A stretch of 64,000 nucleotides of DNA from Silene conica (lineage: Eukaryota; Streptophyta; Magnoliopsida; Caryophyllales; Caryophyllaceae): positions 74,265,460-74,329,459 of the forward strand of contig CM055317.2 of assembly GCA_029255685.2 (NCBI GenBank), written 5' to 3'. Shown in pieces: positions 1 to 12,524 of the stretch; the first letter of the stretch is position 1; each line of letters begins with the position of its first letter. Below the pieces are notes generated by a model. That model ran no database searches and was not told where the DNA came from. It saw only the letters and a list, made by a program, of their open reading frames with translations. The position numbers and the translations under genes were made by a program.

Positions 1-1160
1 ACACTTTAATTTGAGGCGTTCGGGTTTCTTTTTCTCTCGATTTTTTTTACCACATGTCCAAAATGACTTCTTGTGTTACCCCGTTTGAATTTAATCTCGA
101 ATAACATCTATTAATCCATTTTTTCCGAATTCTTATTTTCAAACAAGGCTCGTTTGTCGCATAACGGTGTTCTTAACGTCGTGTTAAACGGAGAAATTGT
201 CAAATACTTTTGTTACGACACCTTGGAATACCGAAAACGTGCTCTTTTGCTACTCAAAAATTTTGTGTCCGTTTTATTTGACCCGAGGAGTTGTTCGTGT
301 GATTTATAAACGCTTTTGTTCTAGGACATTCGAAAATCGTATGCTATACACTTCAATTTCAACCGTGAACAGGAGGTCGTAGCAGGACGCGATTCTTGTT
401 TTCCTGATTTTACTACCACGAGAGTTATCTTGTTCGATTTGAGTCTCAAATAACAAATATGGATTACTAATCTATTTTTTTTTCTAGTTATCCAATTTTC
501 GAACAAGGCTCGTTTGTTGCATACGGGTACTCTTAAACATACTTAGTAGCTCCTAAAATTTTTAATGTCCGCTTTATCGACCCTAGGCGTTGTCCATGTG
601 ATTTACACACTTCCGGGACCTAGGAATCTCGAAAATCGTGTTCTATATTGAGCCGTTTCGGAGGTTTCATTTTTTTCTCATGTGTTTGAGGTAGCTTGTG
701 GAGTTGCCCTATTCGATTTGATCCTCAGATGACAAATGGTAATCCATTTTTCATAAATATATGATTTTCGCGAGAGGCTCGTTTATCTCATACCGTCACC
801 CTTAAACGTCATCTGTTGCTCCTCAAAATTCTTGTGCTCACTTTACTTGACTCGAGTAGTTGTCCTTGTGATTTACGGATGCTTTTCTTCCTGGACTTTG
901 GGTTCACGAAAATCGTATATTATACACTTCAATTTCAGGTGTTCGGGAAGTTCTAAGAGGTAACATTTATTTTCTCCTGAATTTTCTACCACCTGTCAAG
1001 AATCGCTTATTGAGTTACCCCGTTCGATTTCGGTCTCAAGTAACAACTATTAATCCATTTTTTTCCAAATTATCCTATTTGCGACCAAGAATCGTTTGTC
1101 GCATAACGATACCCTTAAACGTCCTCTGTTGCTCCACAATTTTTCTCTGCCCGCTTGGAG
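1..1160 (+). repeat. Satellite block A (about 300-350 bp tandem monomers)
   Basis: Four degenerate tandem copies of a unit are visible. The recurring landmark 'acactt(c/t)aattt' followed by a 'gttcgg(g/a)' stretch appears near 3, 350, 645 and 922. A second landmark, a 'ttaccccgtttga' stretch followed by 'ctcgaataac' and 'attaatccattttt', recurs near 75, 705 and 1013. The same landmarks occur in the blocks at 7290-19925 and 35325-41085, in the same orientation, so this is one satellite family. Wording here is closer to the 39190-41085 block than to the middle block. The left end is cut by the window edge. No credible coding sequence is present. Confidence 0.85.
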
Positions 1161-2130
1161 TAAGTCTAAGTTGACACCTCTTCTCTCGAAATTTACATTA
1201 ACCTTATTAGCCAGGGCAAAAATGACCCGATTGGAGTAAGTCTAAGTTGACTGGAGACTCAAAAGTAGACTTAGACATGCCCGAAACCTGAATTAATGGG
1301 ACCTTGTTGAACTTGACTATGACACCGAACAGACCCTTTGTCTGAATTGATGAAACCTTGTCCCGTCCCAGACATGACACCCAAAATTCACACCAGACAA
1401 ACCCATATTGAAATGACTTGGCCCGTCCCATAGTGTATAGTATGCCCAATGAATCAATGATGATCTGAACAGATGGCCTGTACCCCACTCTATGACCTGA
1501 TTGCCAAGTCTATTTCTGATGTGATTAGTCTGATTACCTTCTACCAAACATGGACTTAATGTTGTAAAAGGTGAGAATCTTCCATCTTTTGAATTTTCTA
1601 GTATGAAGCCACAAAGAGCTTCTTGCCTTCTGGGTGATTTGGAGTAAAAGGTGTGATATAAAGTTTGTTAGAAAGGTCATTGCTAGCTTCTTTCCAGTTG
1701 CCCGAAGACGAAGACTTAATAGTTATGGGAAATGGCCACTACTTGATTAAAGGTTACTGCACAAAGCTTTTGTACCTCATATTCACATGGAAAAGATCAT
1801 TTGGAGCAATGTCGTTTGATTAAATATTGACTCAGGCTGTCAGGCACTTGGAGTAGAAGACCTAGTAAAAGTAGCAACAATTTTTCGTTCTACAGTTAAC
1901 TTTTATTCATAAACTATAATTCCATGGCAAAAGACCTTGTGATCACCTAGTTTCCATGTTCTTAGTTCTGTAAGTTAATTAAACCTGTCCAACTATCTTG
2001 TTTCAAATATGAGTAATTTCTACATTTTTGAGTAAGCCCTTTAGAGCTAAATGCAGCTATTTCTTGTTTTCATATGTATTTTCCTTGATCTGCACAGAAC
2101 TTGATCATTTTCCTGTACGCATATTTACAG
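1161..2130 (+). other. Non-coding stretch 5' of the first visible TOC1 exon
   Basis: Either TOC1 intron 1 or the 5' flank of a truncated copy. A 19-base phrase, 'ggagtaagtctaagttgac', occurs twice (about 1158 and 1234). Around 1210-1510 there is loose repetition of 'gaccc/tgacccg'-like words, resembling a decayed minisatellite. The stretch ends with a good acceptor, 'atatttacag', at 2121-2130. I looked for the expected exon 1 (the start of the pseudo-receiver, with an 'RILLCDND'-like motif) and did not find it. Confidence 0.5.
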
Positions 2131-5046
2131 TAACTGCAGTGAAGTCAGCTAGACAGGTTATCAATGCCCTTAATGCAGAGGGACCTAATATTGATATCAT
2201 ACTTTGTGAGGTTGATCTTCCTATGAAGAAAGGACTCAAGTTGTTGAAGTACATTATGCGAGACCTGCAATTTCAACGAATACCTGTGATCAGTATGTTA
2301 TACTGTTATACTTCTGTTTCTCGATCACATTATCGAGTATTAATTATCTCCATTACTCTTTCTTTTGCTTAGTGATGTCAAAACTAGATGAAGTTTCCCT
2401 TGTTGTGAAGTGTTTGAGGCTGGGAGCGGCAGATTACCTTGTAAAGCCACTGCGGAGTAATGAGCTGTTGAACTTGTGGACTCACATGTGGAGGAGAAGG
2501 CGTATGGTTAGTACCGATATCCTCCCTGCCGCGTTGTGTGGCTTGTGGATGCGTGTACATCCTAAGTAGCTTTTTCTAGACGCAAGTAATCTTTGTTTCT
2601 CTCATGTAAAATAAAGAGCTTATATGTGCATAAGCTTTGCTTGTAGTGTCTGTGGATTCGTGACTGTCCTGAGATAATATTCTTTAGTCTTTTCGCTATG
2701 AAATATTTTCTTATGTTGGTGCCTTTATTGTGCTGGCAGCTTGGACTCCCGGAGAAGAACATTGTCACTTACGACTTTGATTTAGTGGCATCTGATCTGA
2801 GTGATGGTAATACTAATAGCACCACACTGTTCTCAGATGATACAGATGATAAATCGAGGAAAAGTGTTAATCCTGAGATGAGTGTGGTAGAACAGCAGGA
2901 GGACAATGTATGTTTTCAATCCATCTTATTTTGGACTATCTATATATTTTCATGATAAGTTCTTTCCTTATATTCTAAAGTCTATGTTCATTTAGTTTTT
3001 CCTGTTAAATCTCATCTCTCAGACGGATTTGACCTAGCTTTGAATACTGGAATTACTTTAAAATTATACAGCCGTTCTCACTAGTAAGTGCACATTGGTC
3101 ATAAAGTGGGTTTGAATTCTCTAATGATGCCTAGAAGGCTAGAATACAGATCAGTTTTGTGTTATAGATATTAAGAAAGTTTAATTTGATGCAGCCGTTG
3201 TCTGTATCGAAGAGGTATCAACCTAAGCAAAGAAAAAAGTTTGGACTATTGTGGGATATACTTCCAGGTCCTGCCATGGATGCTATTATCTCTACTGTAT
3301 CAATTTAAGTGTGATATCCTATCATCTACATTTGGAGATACCTAGGCTTTGTTTATTTCTATTACTGTAAAATAGTAAAGATGGATAGTGTGTGATACCT
3401 TATACTATCTTTTTTGACTAGTAAAGATGGTATCTTTTTGAAAAAATAAAAATAAAATTATATGGTTGATCATACTCTTACTTGCCTCCGTTTTTGTTTA
3501 CCCACTACTACAGTCTAGCAAAGCCACTTCTGAACCAATGCACATCGGTTCTTTCAACTGTCGGCCGGGTGTGCCAGGAATTAGTGACCGCCGGACAGGC
3601 AAGTTTCTAGATTTTCTATGTATCTTTATTTATTCTTTTTGTTATGTTTGAATTTGGTTCTAATAATTTATCGAATGTAAAAACTATGGATTCCCTACTT
3701 ATGACCCGTGTGCTGTACTTGCATCTTCTTTTACCTCACAAGTGGTGAGAGCAAAAGGATACCTTGTCTTATGGGTGCACTCCATTGAACTTAAGTTCAT
3801 AATAGCAAGTAATGGTTTGTATGAAACTAGGTCTGAGCAGATAGAACTGCGATTTGTCTATTTTAGAATGTATTGAAATATACGGAACTTCGGAAGATAA
3901 AACAGATAAAAGTATATTTTGGATTGCTTTGGGACGATAGACTTTTTACTCTGCTAATGTTCATATTATCTAGTTTTTTTCTTTTGACATAAAGATCTGT
4001 TGATGGGAAGTGTTTTCGCTCATGGAAATTTGCGACTGTTTCACCAATTAACCTCATTTTTCTTTCTTAATTACATTGACGGATTTTTTTTCTTTTATTC
4101 AGGCCAAGTTGTGTTGTTTCCGAGGAAGAGTGAGCTAAAGATCGGTGAATGTTCTGCATTCTTCACTTATGTCAAATCAAACACTGTTAACAATCATGGC
4201 CAGTCAGGGACTGATGTTGATGAAAATAAGACAAGCAACAGCAATTTCCAAGAGGTTGAAATTGTGCATATTGAAGACAATGCCTCTCAACCTTCCAGAG
4301 TGGAAGACAAATCACAAACATGGCATGATATGAGGTATGAAATCAAAGAGCCATGGAGAAACAGCTCACACGAAGATGAATTACCTGGTAGTACTAGTAT
4401 ACTCGACTCTACTTCCTTAGAAAGGTCCTGCACCCCTCCCGTCTCTACCGGATTCATCCTGAATAGTTCTAGTGACGAAGGCTTATCTCAAGCCCACAAT
4501 CAACAGAGAAATGGTTCACATTTTGATGTCTCGGGATTTGCTGAGCATCATATTCATCCTTTCTATATGTCGGGACAGATGAATCATGTCATGATGCCAT
4601 CAACACCCATGTATCCGAACGATGTTCAAGGGCATGGAGCTTCATATATGATGCCGCATTACAACCATCTTCCTCATTGCCCTCCTCATATGCCCGGTAC
4701 GACACCTTTCCCTTATTATCCAATGGGTATGTGTGTTCAGCCAGGCCAATTACCTGCTAGCCAACAACCACCATCATATGGCAATTCACCTTCTAGTGAA
4801 CCTGGTTTGAGTATAGTTGATAGGAGGGAAGCAGCGTTGTCAAAGTTTAGGCAAAAAAGGGAGAAAAGATGTTTTGACAAAAAGGTAAGGTATGTTAACC
4901 GGAAAAAGTGTGCGGAGAAAAGACCTCGGATTCGTGGGCAGTTTGTTCGTAAAGCAAATGGCGTGGATGTGGATCTTAATGGAGATCCATGTCCTGCTGG
5001 CCTTGATGATGAAGAAGAAGCTTATGATGAGGATGACGCGCTCTGA
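2131..5046 (+). CDS. TOC1: TOC1/PRR1 clock pseudo-response regulator, exons 2-6 (exon 1 not found)
   Basis: Visible exons: 2131-2292, 2373-2506, 2740-2907, 3514-3598 and 4103-5046. They join in frame to 496 residues and a TGA stop. The first two encode most of a pseudo-receiver domain: SARQVINALNAEGPNIDIIL, then EVDLPMKKG, in which Glu replaces the phospho-acceptor Asp as in the family, and LGAADYLVKPLRSNELLNLW. Exon 4 has the TOC1-typical NTNSTTLFSDDTDDKSRKS; exon 6 begins with KSELKIGECSAFFTYVKS. The CCT domain (4819-4953: DRREAALSKFRQKREKRCFD, then VRYVNRK and KGQFVRK-like IRGQFVRK) is followed by an acidic tail. TOC1 is known as a nuclear, evening-expressed transcriptional repressor of the circadian clock that binds DNA through CCT. 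The intron at 3599-4102 uses a GC donor. Visible exons show no frame breaks. Exon 1, about 45 residues, is either upstream of the window or lost. Confidence 0.93.
3599..4102 (+). other. GC-AG intron in TOC1
   Basis: The exon ends CCGGACAG and the intron starts GCAAGT, the standard minor GC donor. It ends in 'tttattcag'. Joining here gives SDRRTGQVVLFPRKSELKIG, the expected TOC1 reading. Using any nearby GT would lose the conserved ISDRRTG motif or shift the frame. The intron holds nothing else I recognise. Confidence 0.8.
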
Positions 5047-5673
5047 AAAGTCATTAAGAAGGTTATCTACACACTATCAGTTTCACGAGGCTTATCCATC
5101 CATGGAGGGGAAATGGTAAGCACTGGGCACAAATGGCTTGAGTCGGGGGCTTGGACCGTCAATTCTGTAATTATCTTTTATCCGGTTTAATTGATGGTAT
5201 GAGCGAATGCGTCTCACAGAGTGTCATAAAGCGTTGGTAAAATGATGATGTCGATCTCATCTATGTTCTTCCTTGTGATGATCAGGGTGAAGCGGCTTCT
5301 AATAACCGAAAGAAAGTTTCTTATTCCATCTTCCAAGCACTGTTGTGAGTGGTCTTGTTGCCGAAGGCTCTCTTCAATTGAGTCTTGTGATTTCATCTTC
5401 TGTTGTCTAGTTTTATGTACATTTGAGTGGTCTTTTGGTTACCGATGATTCTGGGAAACGTGCCCATCTTAATAAGCTCGTTTGGTTGTTTGATTAGCTG
5501 AAAATTCGAGAAAAAGGTGAAGAGGGTAAGAACTAAGAACGATAACACGCCCTTTTGCTCCATTGTTCTTTCCCCCCTTCTCAAATACCATAACGTCGCG
5601 TTTGGGAACATGATTTTGGAATTGACTTTCGTAATTAAACATTTTAGTGTTGAAAAACCTTTTTAGAATAGAA
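5047..5673 (+). other. TOC1 3' UTR and flank
   Basis: Non-coding AT-rich sequence between the TOC1 stop and the Helitron end. The segment from about 5635 to 5673 ('gttgaaaaacctttttagaat') is echoed just beyond the other side of the Helitron at about 7160-7185 ('tttgaaaagctttttagaat'). No gene is supported here. Confidence 0.5.
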
Positions 5674-7144
5674 CTAGTTTTGTGACCCGTGCAATGCACG
5701 GGATAGTTTATTGTTTTCTTAGAATTTTGACGTTTATTTTTATTCATAAAATTGATCGACAATGTTTGAATATAAATGTATAAAAATTTTTGCACAAATT
5801 ACAATCTATAGTACACGAAATTTACAATTTATATTACAAGACAATTACGTATTTTTTTTAAAAAATGTAAATAGTTTGAATTACGAAGACAAATTTCTTT
5901 TTTATTAATTACAAAAAGATATGAACAAAATAGTTATCTAAAATTTGCACCGAAAACTGTCCAACTCATTAATTTATGTGCTCTTTTATTCGAGTAAATC
6001 TTTCAATAAAACAATATATCCATAACTTAGAAATTTTTACCGTGCTTTTTTAACTTTAATTTACCTCAGTTTCGTGCCTTTTGTATTTATTTCCTCTTCA
6101 AATTACCCACGTGCGTGATGCTTTGCCTTATCTGCATTCATATACATTTCATGATACTTTAAATTAAAGTTTATATAAAAAAATATTTTGACCAAAAGGT
6201 AAAATATATCAAAATGGCAAAAACTTGACAAACGAATTAAAACATTGTTACATGTAAATATATAAATTACACTAAATGGAAAACATGAATTCAAATATGC
6301 AACAAATGATTATAAAAAACCAACATAAAAAATTAAAATATATTTTATTGGACACCATCACCGCAACAACAACAACTAACATTCAACACTAATTTCCAGT
6401 ATGCTCATTAAATAAATAGAGTGAATAGAAACTATTATAGGTATTATAGTTTTTATAGACATTACATAACCATAAATTTTCGTATTTATTTTAAATTTTA
6501 ATTTATTTTGGGACATTAAATTAGATAATTGATTGTCGAGAAACTCAAGAGGTGAATTAAATAGCAAAAAATGTTAATGAAAATGATAGGTGTTAAGTAA
6601 TATAAAGAGTGTAATTAATTTATTAACTTATTATATTAAAGAAGTATAAACATTATGATTATGAGGTGGAATAATAATGTTGGGGAGATGAATGTTTACC
6701 TAAGAATAGTAGAATTTTCATAAAAAATATGAAAAGTTTTGCATTAAAGTAATACAAATATCGTGATTATGGGATGAATAATGTTAGGGAAAAGAATGTT
6801 TAAATAAGATGGGATTAACCCACTACTACTTTGTGTTTTCGTGTTCTATTTTACAATTTTTTTAATACACCATGTAATTGTAATAATTTTTATTAATTCA
6901 CTATCTAATTGTATTAATTTTTAGTCCATCATGAAGCTATATTATTCCGTCACGTGTCATTCTAATAGGTAATAGCTACTCAATCTAGCCTTTTTATATT
7001 ATTATATAGAATTGTATTAATTTTTATTAATTCACTATCTAATTGTATTAATTTTTAGTCCATCATGTAGTTATATTATTCCGCCACGTGTCATTCTAAT
7101 AGGCAATAGCTACTCAATCTAACCTTTTTATATTATTATATAGA
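5674..7144 (-). mobile_element. Non-autonomous Helitron
   Basis: Read on the minus strand, the element starts TCTATATAATAATATAAAAA at 7144 and ends in CTAG at 5674. It sits between host A and T as Helitrons require (no target duplication). A perfect 7-bp-stem hairpin, CCCGTGCATTGCACGGG, lies at 5686-5702, nine bases before the terminal CTAG, the classic Helitron 3' structure. The length is 1471 bp, AT-rich, with no RepHel helicase coding visible, so it is non-autonomous. The 5' end is duplicated (see the next entry). It lies about 630 bp downstream of the TOC1 stop. Confidence 0.8.
6877..7144 (-). repeat. 134-bp tandem duplication of the Helitron 5' terminus
   Basis: Two copies of a 134-bp unit (about 6877-7010 and 7011-7144) share the phrase 'cacgtgtcattctaatagg' (6951 and 7085) and 'tttttatattattatatag'. 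Each copy ends in a Helitron-like 5' terminus on the minus strand, so the element carries two possible starts. The copies differ at only a handful of positions. Confidence 0.8.
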
Positions 7145-7289
7145 TTATCATTGAATTTCGTTTTTGAAAAGCTTTTTAGAATGGAATTGGCCTTTGTCAC
7201 ATTAATAAGTCTCCCTAATATCCGTCTTTCGGGATCTCTCCTCTCTCTCTTGTCAGTCGAGTCCCACTTTGGGCTTATCTCCTTAACAG

Positions 7290-10200
7290 TCTAAACAAAT
7301 ATGCATCAATTTTAGACGATTATCCGATTATCAGTCGAAACAGATTTATAGCGTATTGGCAACCTCAAATAACTTTTTTTTCTCCAAATTTTTAATGCCC
7401 GCTTTATCCGACTCGACAAACAATCCGTGCGATTTTCGGTCATTTTTATTTCGGGACCGTAGATGCCTAAAAACCGTGTATTTATACACTTCAATTAGAG
7501 TCGTTGGGAAGGTTGTAGCGGGCCACGTATATTTTTATGCCGGTTTTCATACCGCGTGTTCGAATTCGCATCTTGAAATACCTTATTCGATTTTATACCC
7601 ATAAAACTAATATACATCACTTTTAGACGATTATTCAATTATCGACCGAAACTGGTTTATAGCATATCGACAACCTCAAATGACCTCTGTTATGTTTTCT
7701 TGTCCGCATGGTCTGACTCGAATAACAATCCGTAAGATTTTCAGACAATTTTGTTACGGGATCCGAGAGGCCTGAAAACCATTTGATCTGACTCGAGTTA
7801 CAAGCTGTTCGGGAGGTCGCAACGGGCAACGTTTATTTTTCTGCCGAATTTTATACCACATATCCGAAATCGCATCTTGATGTACCTTATTCGATTTCAT
7901 ACCCACAAAACACATATACATCACTTTTAGACGATTATCCCATTATCGACCGAAACTAGTTTATAGCATATTTGCAACCACAAATGATCTTTGTTATTTT
8001 TGAAATTTTCTGTGTCCACTTTATCTGACTCGAGTAACAATCCGTGCGATTTTCGGACATTTTTGTCCGAGACTGCAGAGGCCTAAAAACCGTGTATTAT
8101 ATACTTCAATTTCAGCTGTTCGGGAGGTGTTGCGGTCCACGTTTATTTTTTTGCCGGTTTTCCACCCCGTGTCCGAGATCGCATCTTGAAGTACCTTATT
8201 CGATTTCATACCCAAAAAATAAATATACATCACTTTAAGACCATTATCCGATTATCGACCGAAACTTCTTTATAGCATATCAGTAATCTCAAATGACCTA
8301 TGTTATTTTTTAGAGCTTTTGTTTCCGCTTGATCTAACTCAATTAACAATCCTTCGATTTTCGGACAATTTTGTTCCAGGACCCCAGAGGCCTAAAAACC
8401 GTGTATTATACACTTCAATTTGAGCCATTCGAGAGGTCGTAGCGGGCCACGTTTAAATTTCTGCCGTATTTCATACCGCGTGTACGAAATCGCATCTTGA
8501 TGTACCTTATTCAATTTCATACCCAAAAAACAAATATACGTCACATTTAGACCATTATCCGATTACCGGCCGAAACTGGTTTATAACATATCGGCAACCT
8601 CAAATAACCTTTGTTTTTTTTGAAACTTTTTGTACCCGTTTTATGTGACTCGTCTAACAATCCGTGCGATTTTCGGACATTTTTGTTACGAGACTGCAGA
8701 GGCCCAAAAACAGTGTATTATACGCTTGACCCGTTTCGGAGGTCGTAGCGGGCCACGTTTATATTTCTGCCAGATTTCATACCGCGTGTCCGAAATCTAA
8801 ACTTGATGTACCTTATTCGACTTCATACCCAAAAAAATTTTATGTCACTTTTATCCGATTATCCGATTATCGTCCGAAACTGGTTTATAGCATATCGACA
8901 ATCTCAAATGACCTCTGCTATTTTTCAGAATATTTTTTTGCCCTTTGATCTTACTCGAGTAACAATCAGTGCGATTTTCGGAAAAATTTTTTCTGGGACC
9001 CCAGAGGCCTAAAACCCGTGTATTATACACATCAAATCGAGCAGTTCGGAAGGTCGTAGTTGGCCACGTTTATTTATTTTTTTTGCCGAATATCGTACCA
9101 CCTATCCGAAATTGCATCTTGATGTACCTTATTCGATTTCATACCCAAAAAATAACATACATCCCTTTGTGATGATTATCCGATTATCGCCTGAAACAGG
9201 TTTATAGCATATCGGCAAACACAAATGACCTCTGTTATTTATGAAATTTTTTTTGCCCCCTTTATCTGATTCGAATAACAATCCGTGCAATTTTTGAACA
9301 TTTTTGTTTCGGGACCCCAGAGGCCTAAAAACCGCGTATTACACACTTCAATTTGAGCCGTTCAGAATGTCGTTGCGGGCCACGGTTATTTTTTTTGCTG
9401 AATTTCATACCCCGTGTCCGAAATCGCATCTTGAATTACCTTATTCGATTTCATTCCCAAAAAACAAATATACATCACTTTGAGACGATTATCCGATAAT
9501 CGTCCGAACCAGGTTTATAGCATATCGGTAACCACACGTGACCTCTGTTATTTTTGAAAATTTGTGTGCCCCCTTTATCTGATTCGAATAAAAATTCGTG
9601 TAATTTTCGAACATTTTTGTCCCGGGAATGCAAATGCCTAAAAATCGTGTATTCCACATCAATTTAAGCCATTCAGGAGGTCGTAGCGGACCACGTTTAT
9701 TTTTCTTCCGGATTTCATACCACGTGTCCGAAATCGCATCTTGATATACCATATTTGATTTCATACCCAAAAAACAAATATACATGAGTTTTAGATGATT
9801 ATCCAATTTTCGGCCGAAACTAGTTTATCGCATATCAGTACCCTCAAATGACCTCTGTTAGTTTTGAAAATATTTGTGGCCCCTTTATCTGATCCTAATA
9901 AGAATTCGTACAATTTTCGAACATTTTTGTTCCGGGACCGCAAATTCCTAAAAACCGTGTATTATGTACACTTCAATTTGAACCATTCGAGAGATCGTAG
10001 CGGGCCACGTTTATTGTTCTGCCGAATTTCATACCACGTGTCTGAAATCGCATCTTGAAGTATCTTATTCGATCTCATACCCAAAAAACAAATAATATAC
10101 ATCTGTTTTAGACAATTATCCGATTATCGACCGAAATTTGTTTATAGCAAATCAGCAACCTCAAATGACCTTGTTATTTTTGAAATTTTGTGTGCCACTT

Positions 10201-12524
10201 TATATGACTCGAGTCACAATTCGTGCGATATTCGGACAATTTTGTTGCGGGACCCCATAGGCCAAAGAACAGTGTATTATACACTTCAATTTGAGCCATT
10301 CAGGAGGTCGTAGTGGGCCACGGTTATTTTTCTCTCGGATTTCATACCACGTGTCCGAAATCGCATCTTGATATAACATATTCAATTTCATACCCAAAAC
10401 ACAAATATACACGAGTTTTAGACAATTATCCAATTATCGCCCGAAACTTGTTTATCCAATATCGGTAACCTCAAATGACCTTTGTTATTTTTGAAAATTT
10501 TTGTGCCCCCTTTATCTGATTCGAATAACAATTCGGGCAATTTTCGGACATTTTTGTTCGGGGACAGCAAATGCCTAAAAACCGTGTATTATACACTTCA
10601 ATTTGAACCATTCGAGAGGCCGTAGCGTACCACGTTTATTGTTCTGCCGAATTTCATACCACGTGTCCGAAATCGTATCTTGAAGTACCTTATTCGATTT
10701 CATACCCAAAAAACAAATATACATAACTTTTAGACAATTATCCGATTGTCAACCGAAACTTGTTTATAGCATATCAACAACTTTAAACGACCTCTGTTAC
10801 TTTTTAAATTTTGTGCGCCCACTTTATATGACTCGAGTAAGAATCCGCGCGATATTCAGATAATTTTGTTCCGGGACCGCAGAAGGCCTAAAAACCGTGT
10901 ATTATATACTTCAATTTGAGCCGTTCAAAATTTCATTGTGAGCCGCGTTTATTTTTCTACCGGTTTCATATCGCGTGGGCGAAATCGTATCTTGATATAC
11001 CTTATTCTATTTCATACTGAAACAACAAATCTGCATCACTTTTAGACAATTATCCGATTATCGGCCGAAACTGGTTTATCTCCTATCGGCAACCTCAAAT
11101 GACCTATGTTATTTATGAATAATTTTGTGCTCACTTGATCTAACTCGAGTAACAATCCGTGCGATTTACGGACAAATTCGTTCCGGGACCCCAGAGGTCT
11201 AAAAACCGTGTATTATACATTTCAATTTGAGCCATTCGAAATGTCGTTCGGGCCACGTTCATTTTCTTTCTGAACTTATACCCCGTGTCCGAAATCGCAT
11301 CTTGAAGTACTTTATTCGATTTCATAACCAAAAAACAAATATACATCACTTTGAGATGATTATCCGATTATCGTCCGAGATAGGTTTATGGCATATCGGC
11401 AACCAAAAATGACCTCTGTTATTTTTGAAAATTTTGTGCCCTCTTTATCTGATTCGAATAACATTCCGTGCAATTTTCGAACATTTTTGTTTCGGGACTG
11501 CAAATGCTTTAAACCGTGTATTCCACTGCAATTTGAGCCATTCAGGACGTTGTAGCGGGCCACACTAATTTTTTTCTCGGACTTCATCCACGTGTCCGAA
11601 ATCACATCTTGATATACCTTCTTCGATTTCATGCCCAAAACACAAATATACATGAGTTTTAGACGATTATCCAATTATCGGCCGAAACTGGTTTATCGCA
11701 TATCGGTAACCTCAAATGACCTCTGTAATTTTTGAAAATTTGTGTGCCGCATTTATCTGATTCTAATAACCATCCGTGCTATTTTCGAACATTTTTGTTC
11801 CGGGACTGCAAATACCTAAAAACCGTGTATTATACACTTCAATTTGAATCATCCGGGAGGTCCTAGCGTGTCATGTTTATTGTTCTACCGAATTTCATAC
11901 CACGTGTCCGATATCGTATCTTGAAGTACCTTATTTGATTTCATAACCAGAAAACAAATATACATCACTTTTAGACGATTATCAGATTATCGACCAAAAC
12001 TTGGTTATAGCATATCAGCAGCCTTAAATGATCTATGTTATTTTTGTAATTTTGTGTGCCCACTTTATATGACTCGAGGTACAATCCGTGCGATATTCGG
12101 ACAATTATGTTTCGGGGCCCTAGAGCCCTAAAAACCGTGTATTATATACTTCAATTTGAGCCATTCAAAATGTCGTTGTAAGCCACGTTAACTTTTTTGC
12201 CGATTTTCATATCGCATGTTCGAAATCGAATTTTGATGTACCTTATTCGATTTCATGCCGAAAAAACAAATATACAGCAGTATTACACAATTATCCGATT
12301 ATCGGTCGAAACTGGTTTATCGCATATCGGCAACCTCAAATGACCTCTGTTATTTATGAAAATTTTTATGCTCACTTGATCTGACTCGAGTAACAATCCG
12401 TGCAATTTTCGGACAATTTTGTTCCGGGACCTAGAGGCCTAAAAAGTAAAAACCGTGTATTATACATTTCTATTTGAGCCGTTCGTAATGTCGTTGCGGG
12501 CCATGTTTATTTTTTTGCCGAATT
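7290..12524 (+). repeat. Satellite block B, first part (about 311-bp monomers, higher-order arrangement)
   Basis: About 17 tandem monomers. The landmark 'gtgtattatacac' or its variants recurs near 7475, 8094, 8399, 8712, 9018, 9332, 9646, 9957, 10273, 10583, 10897, 11207, 11514, 11825, 12138 and 12457, a mean step of about 311 bp. Other constant words are 'cgaaatcgcatcttga', 'ttattcgatttcatacccaa' and 'gattatccgattatcg'. From about 9560 on, monomers fall into four diagnostic types in a fixed order, giving a higher-order unit of about 1.24 kb. Short open frames here are chance products of the repeat and are not genes. Confidence 0.95.

Noticed and set aside
2028-2130. Open frame reading AKCSYF just before the first TOC1 exon, recalling the KCSYQ end of TOC1 exon 1
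   Set aside because: Only four residues agree, the upstream residues do not resemble a pseudo-receiver, and there is no donor site after it. Treated as chance.
3194-3307. Possible extra TOC1 exon after 'tttgatgcag', open for 37 codons
   Set aside because: Its wording (PLSVSKRYQPKQ) matches nothing I know in TOC1, it ends in a stop, and no donor keeps the downstream phase.
7312-12470. Many open frames of 60-105 codons with recurring 'FRDRRGLKTVYY' or 'CFLGMKSNKVLQDAISDT' wording
   Set aside because: The recurrence is the 311-bp satellite translated; frames break in every monomer and there is no coding signature.
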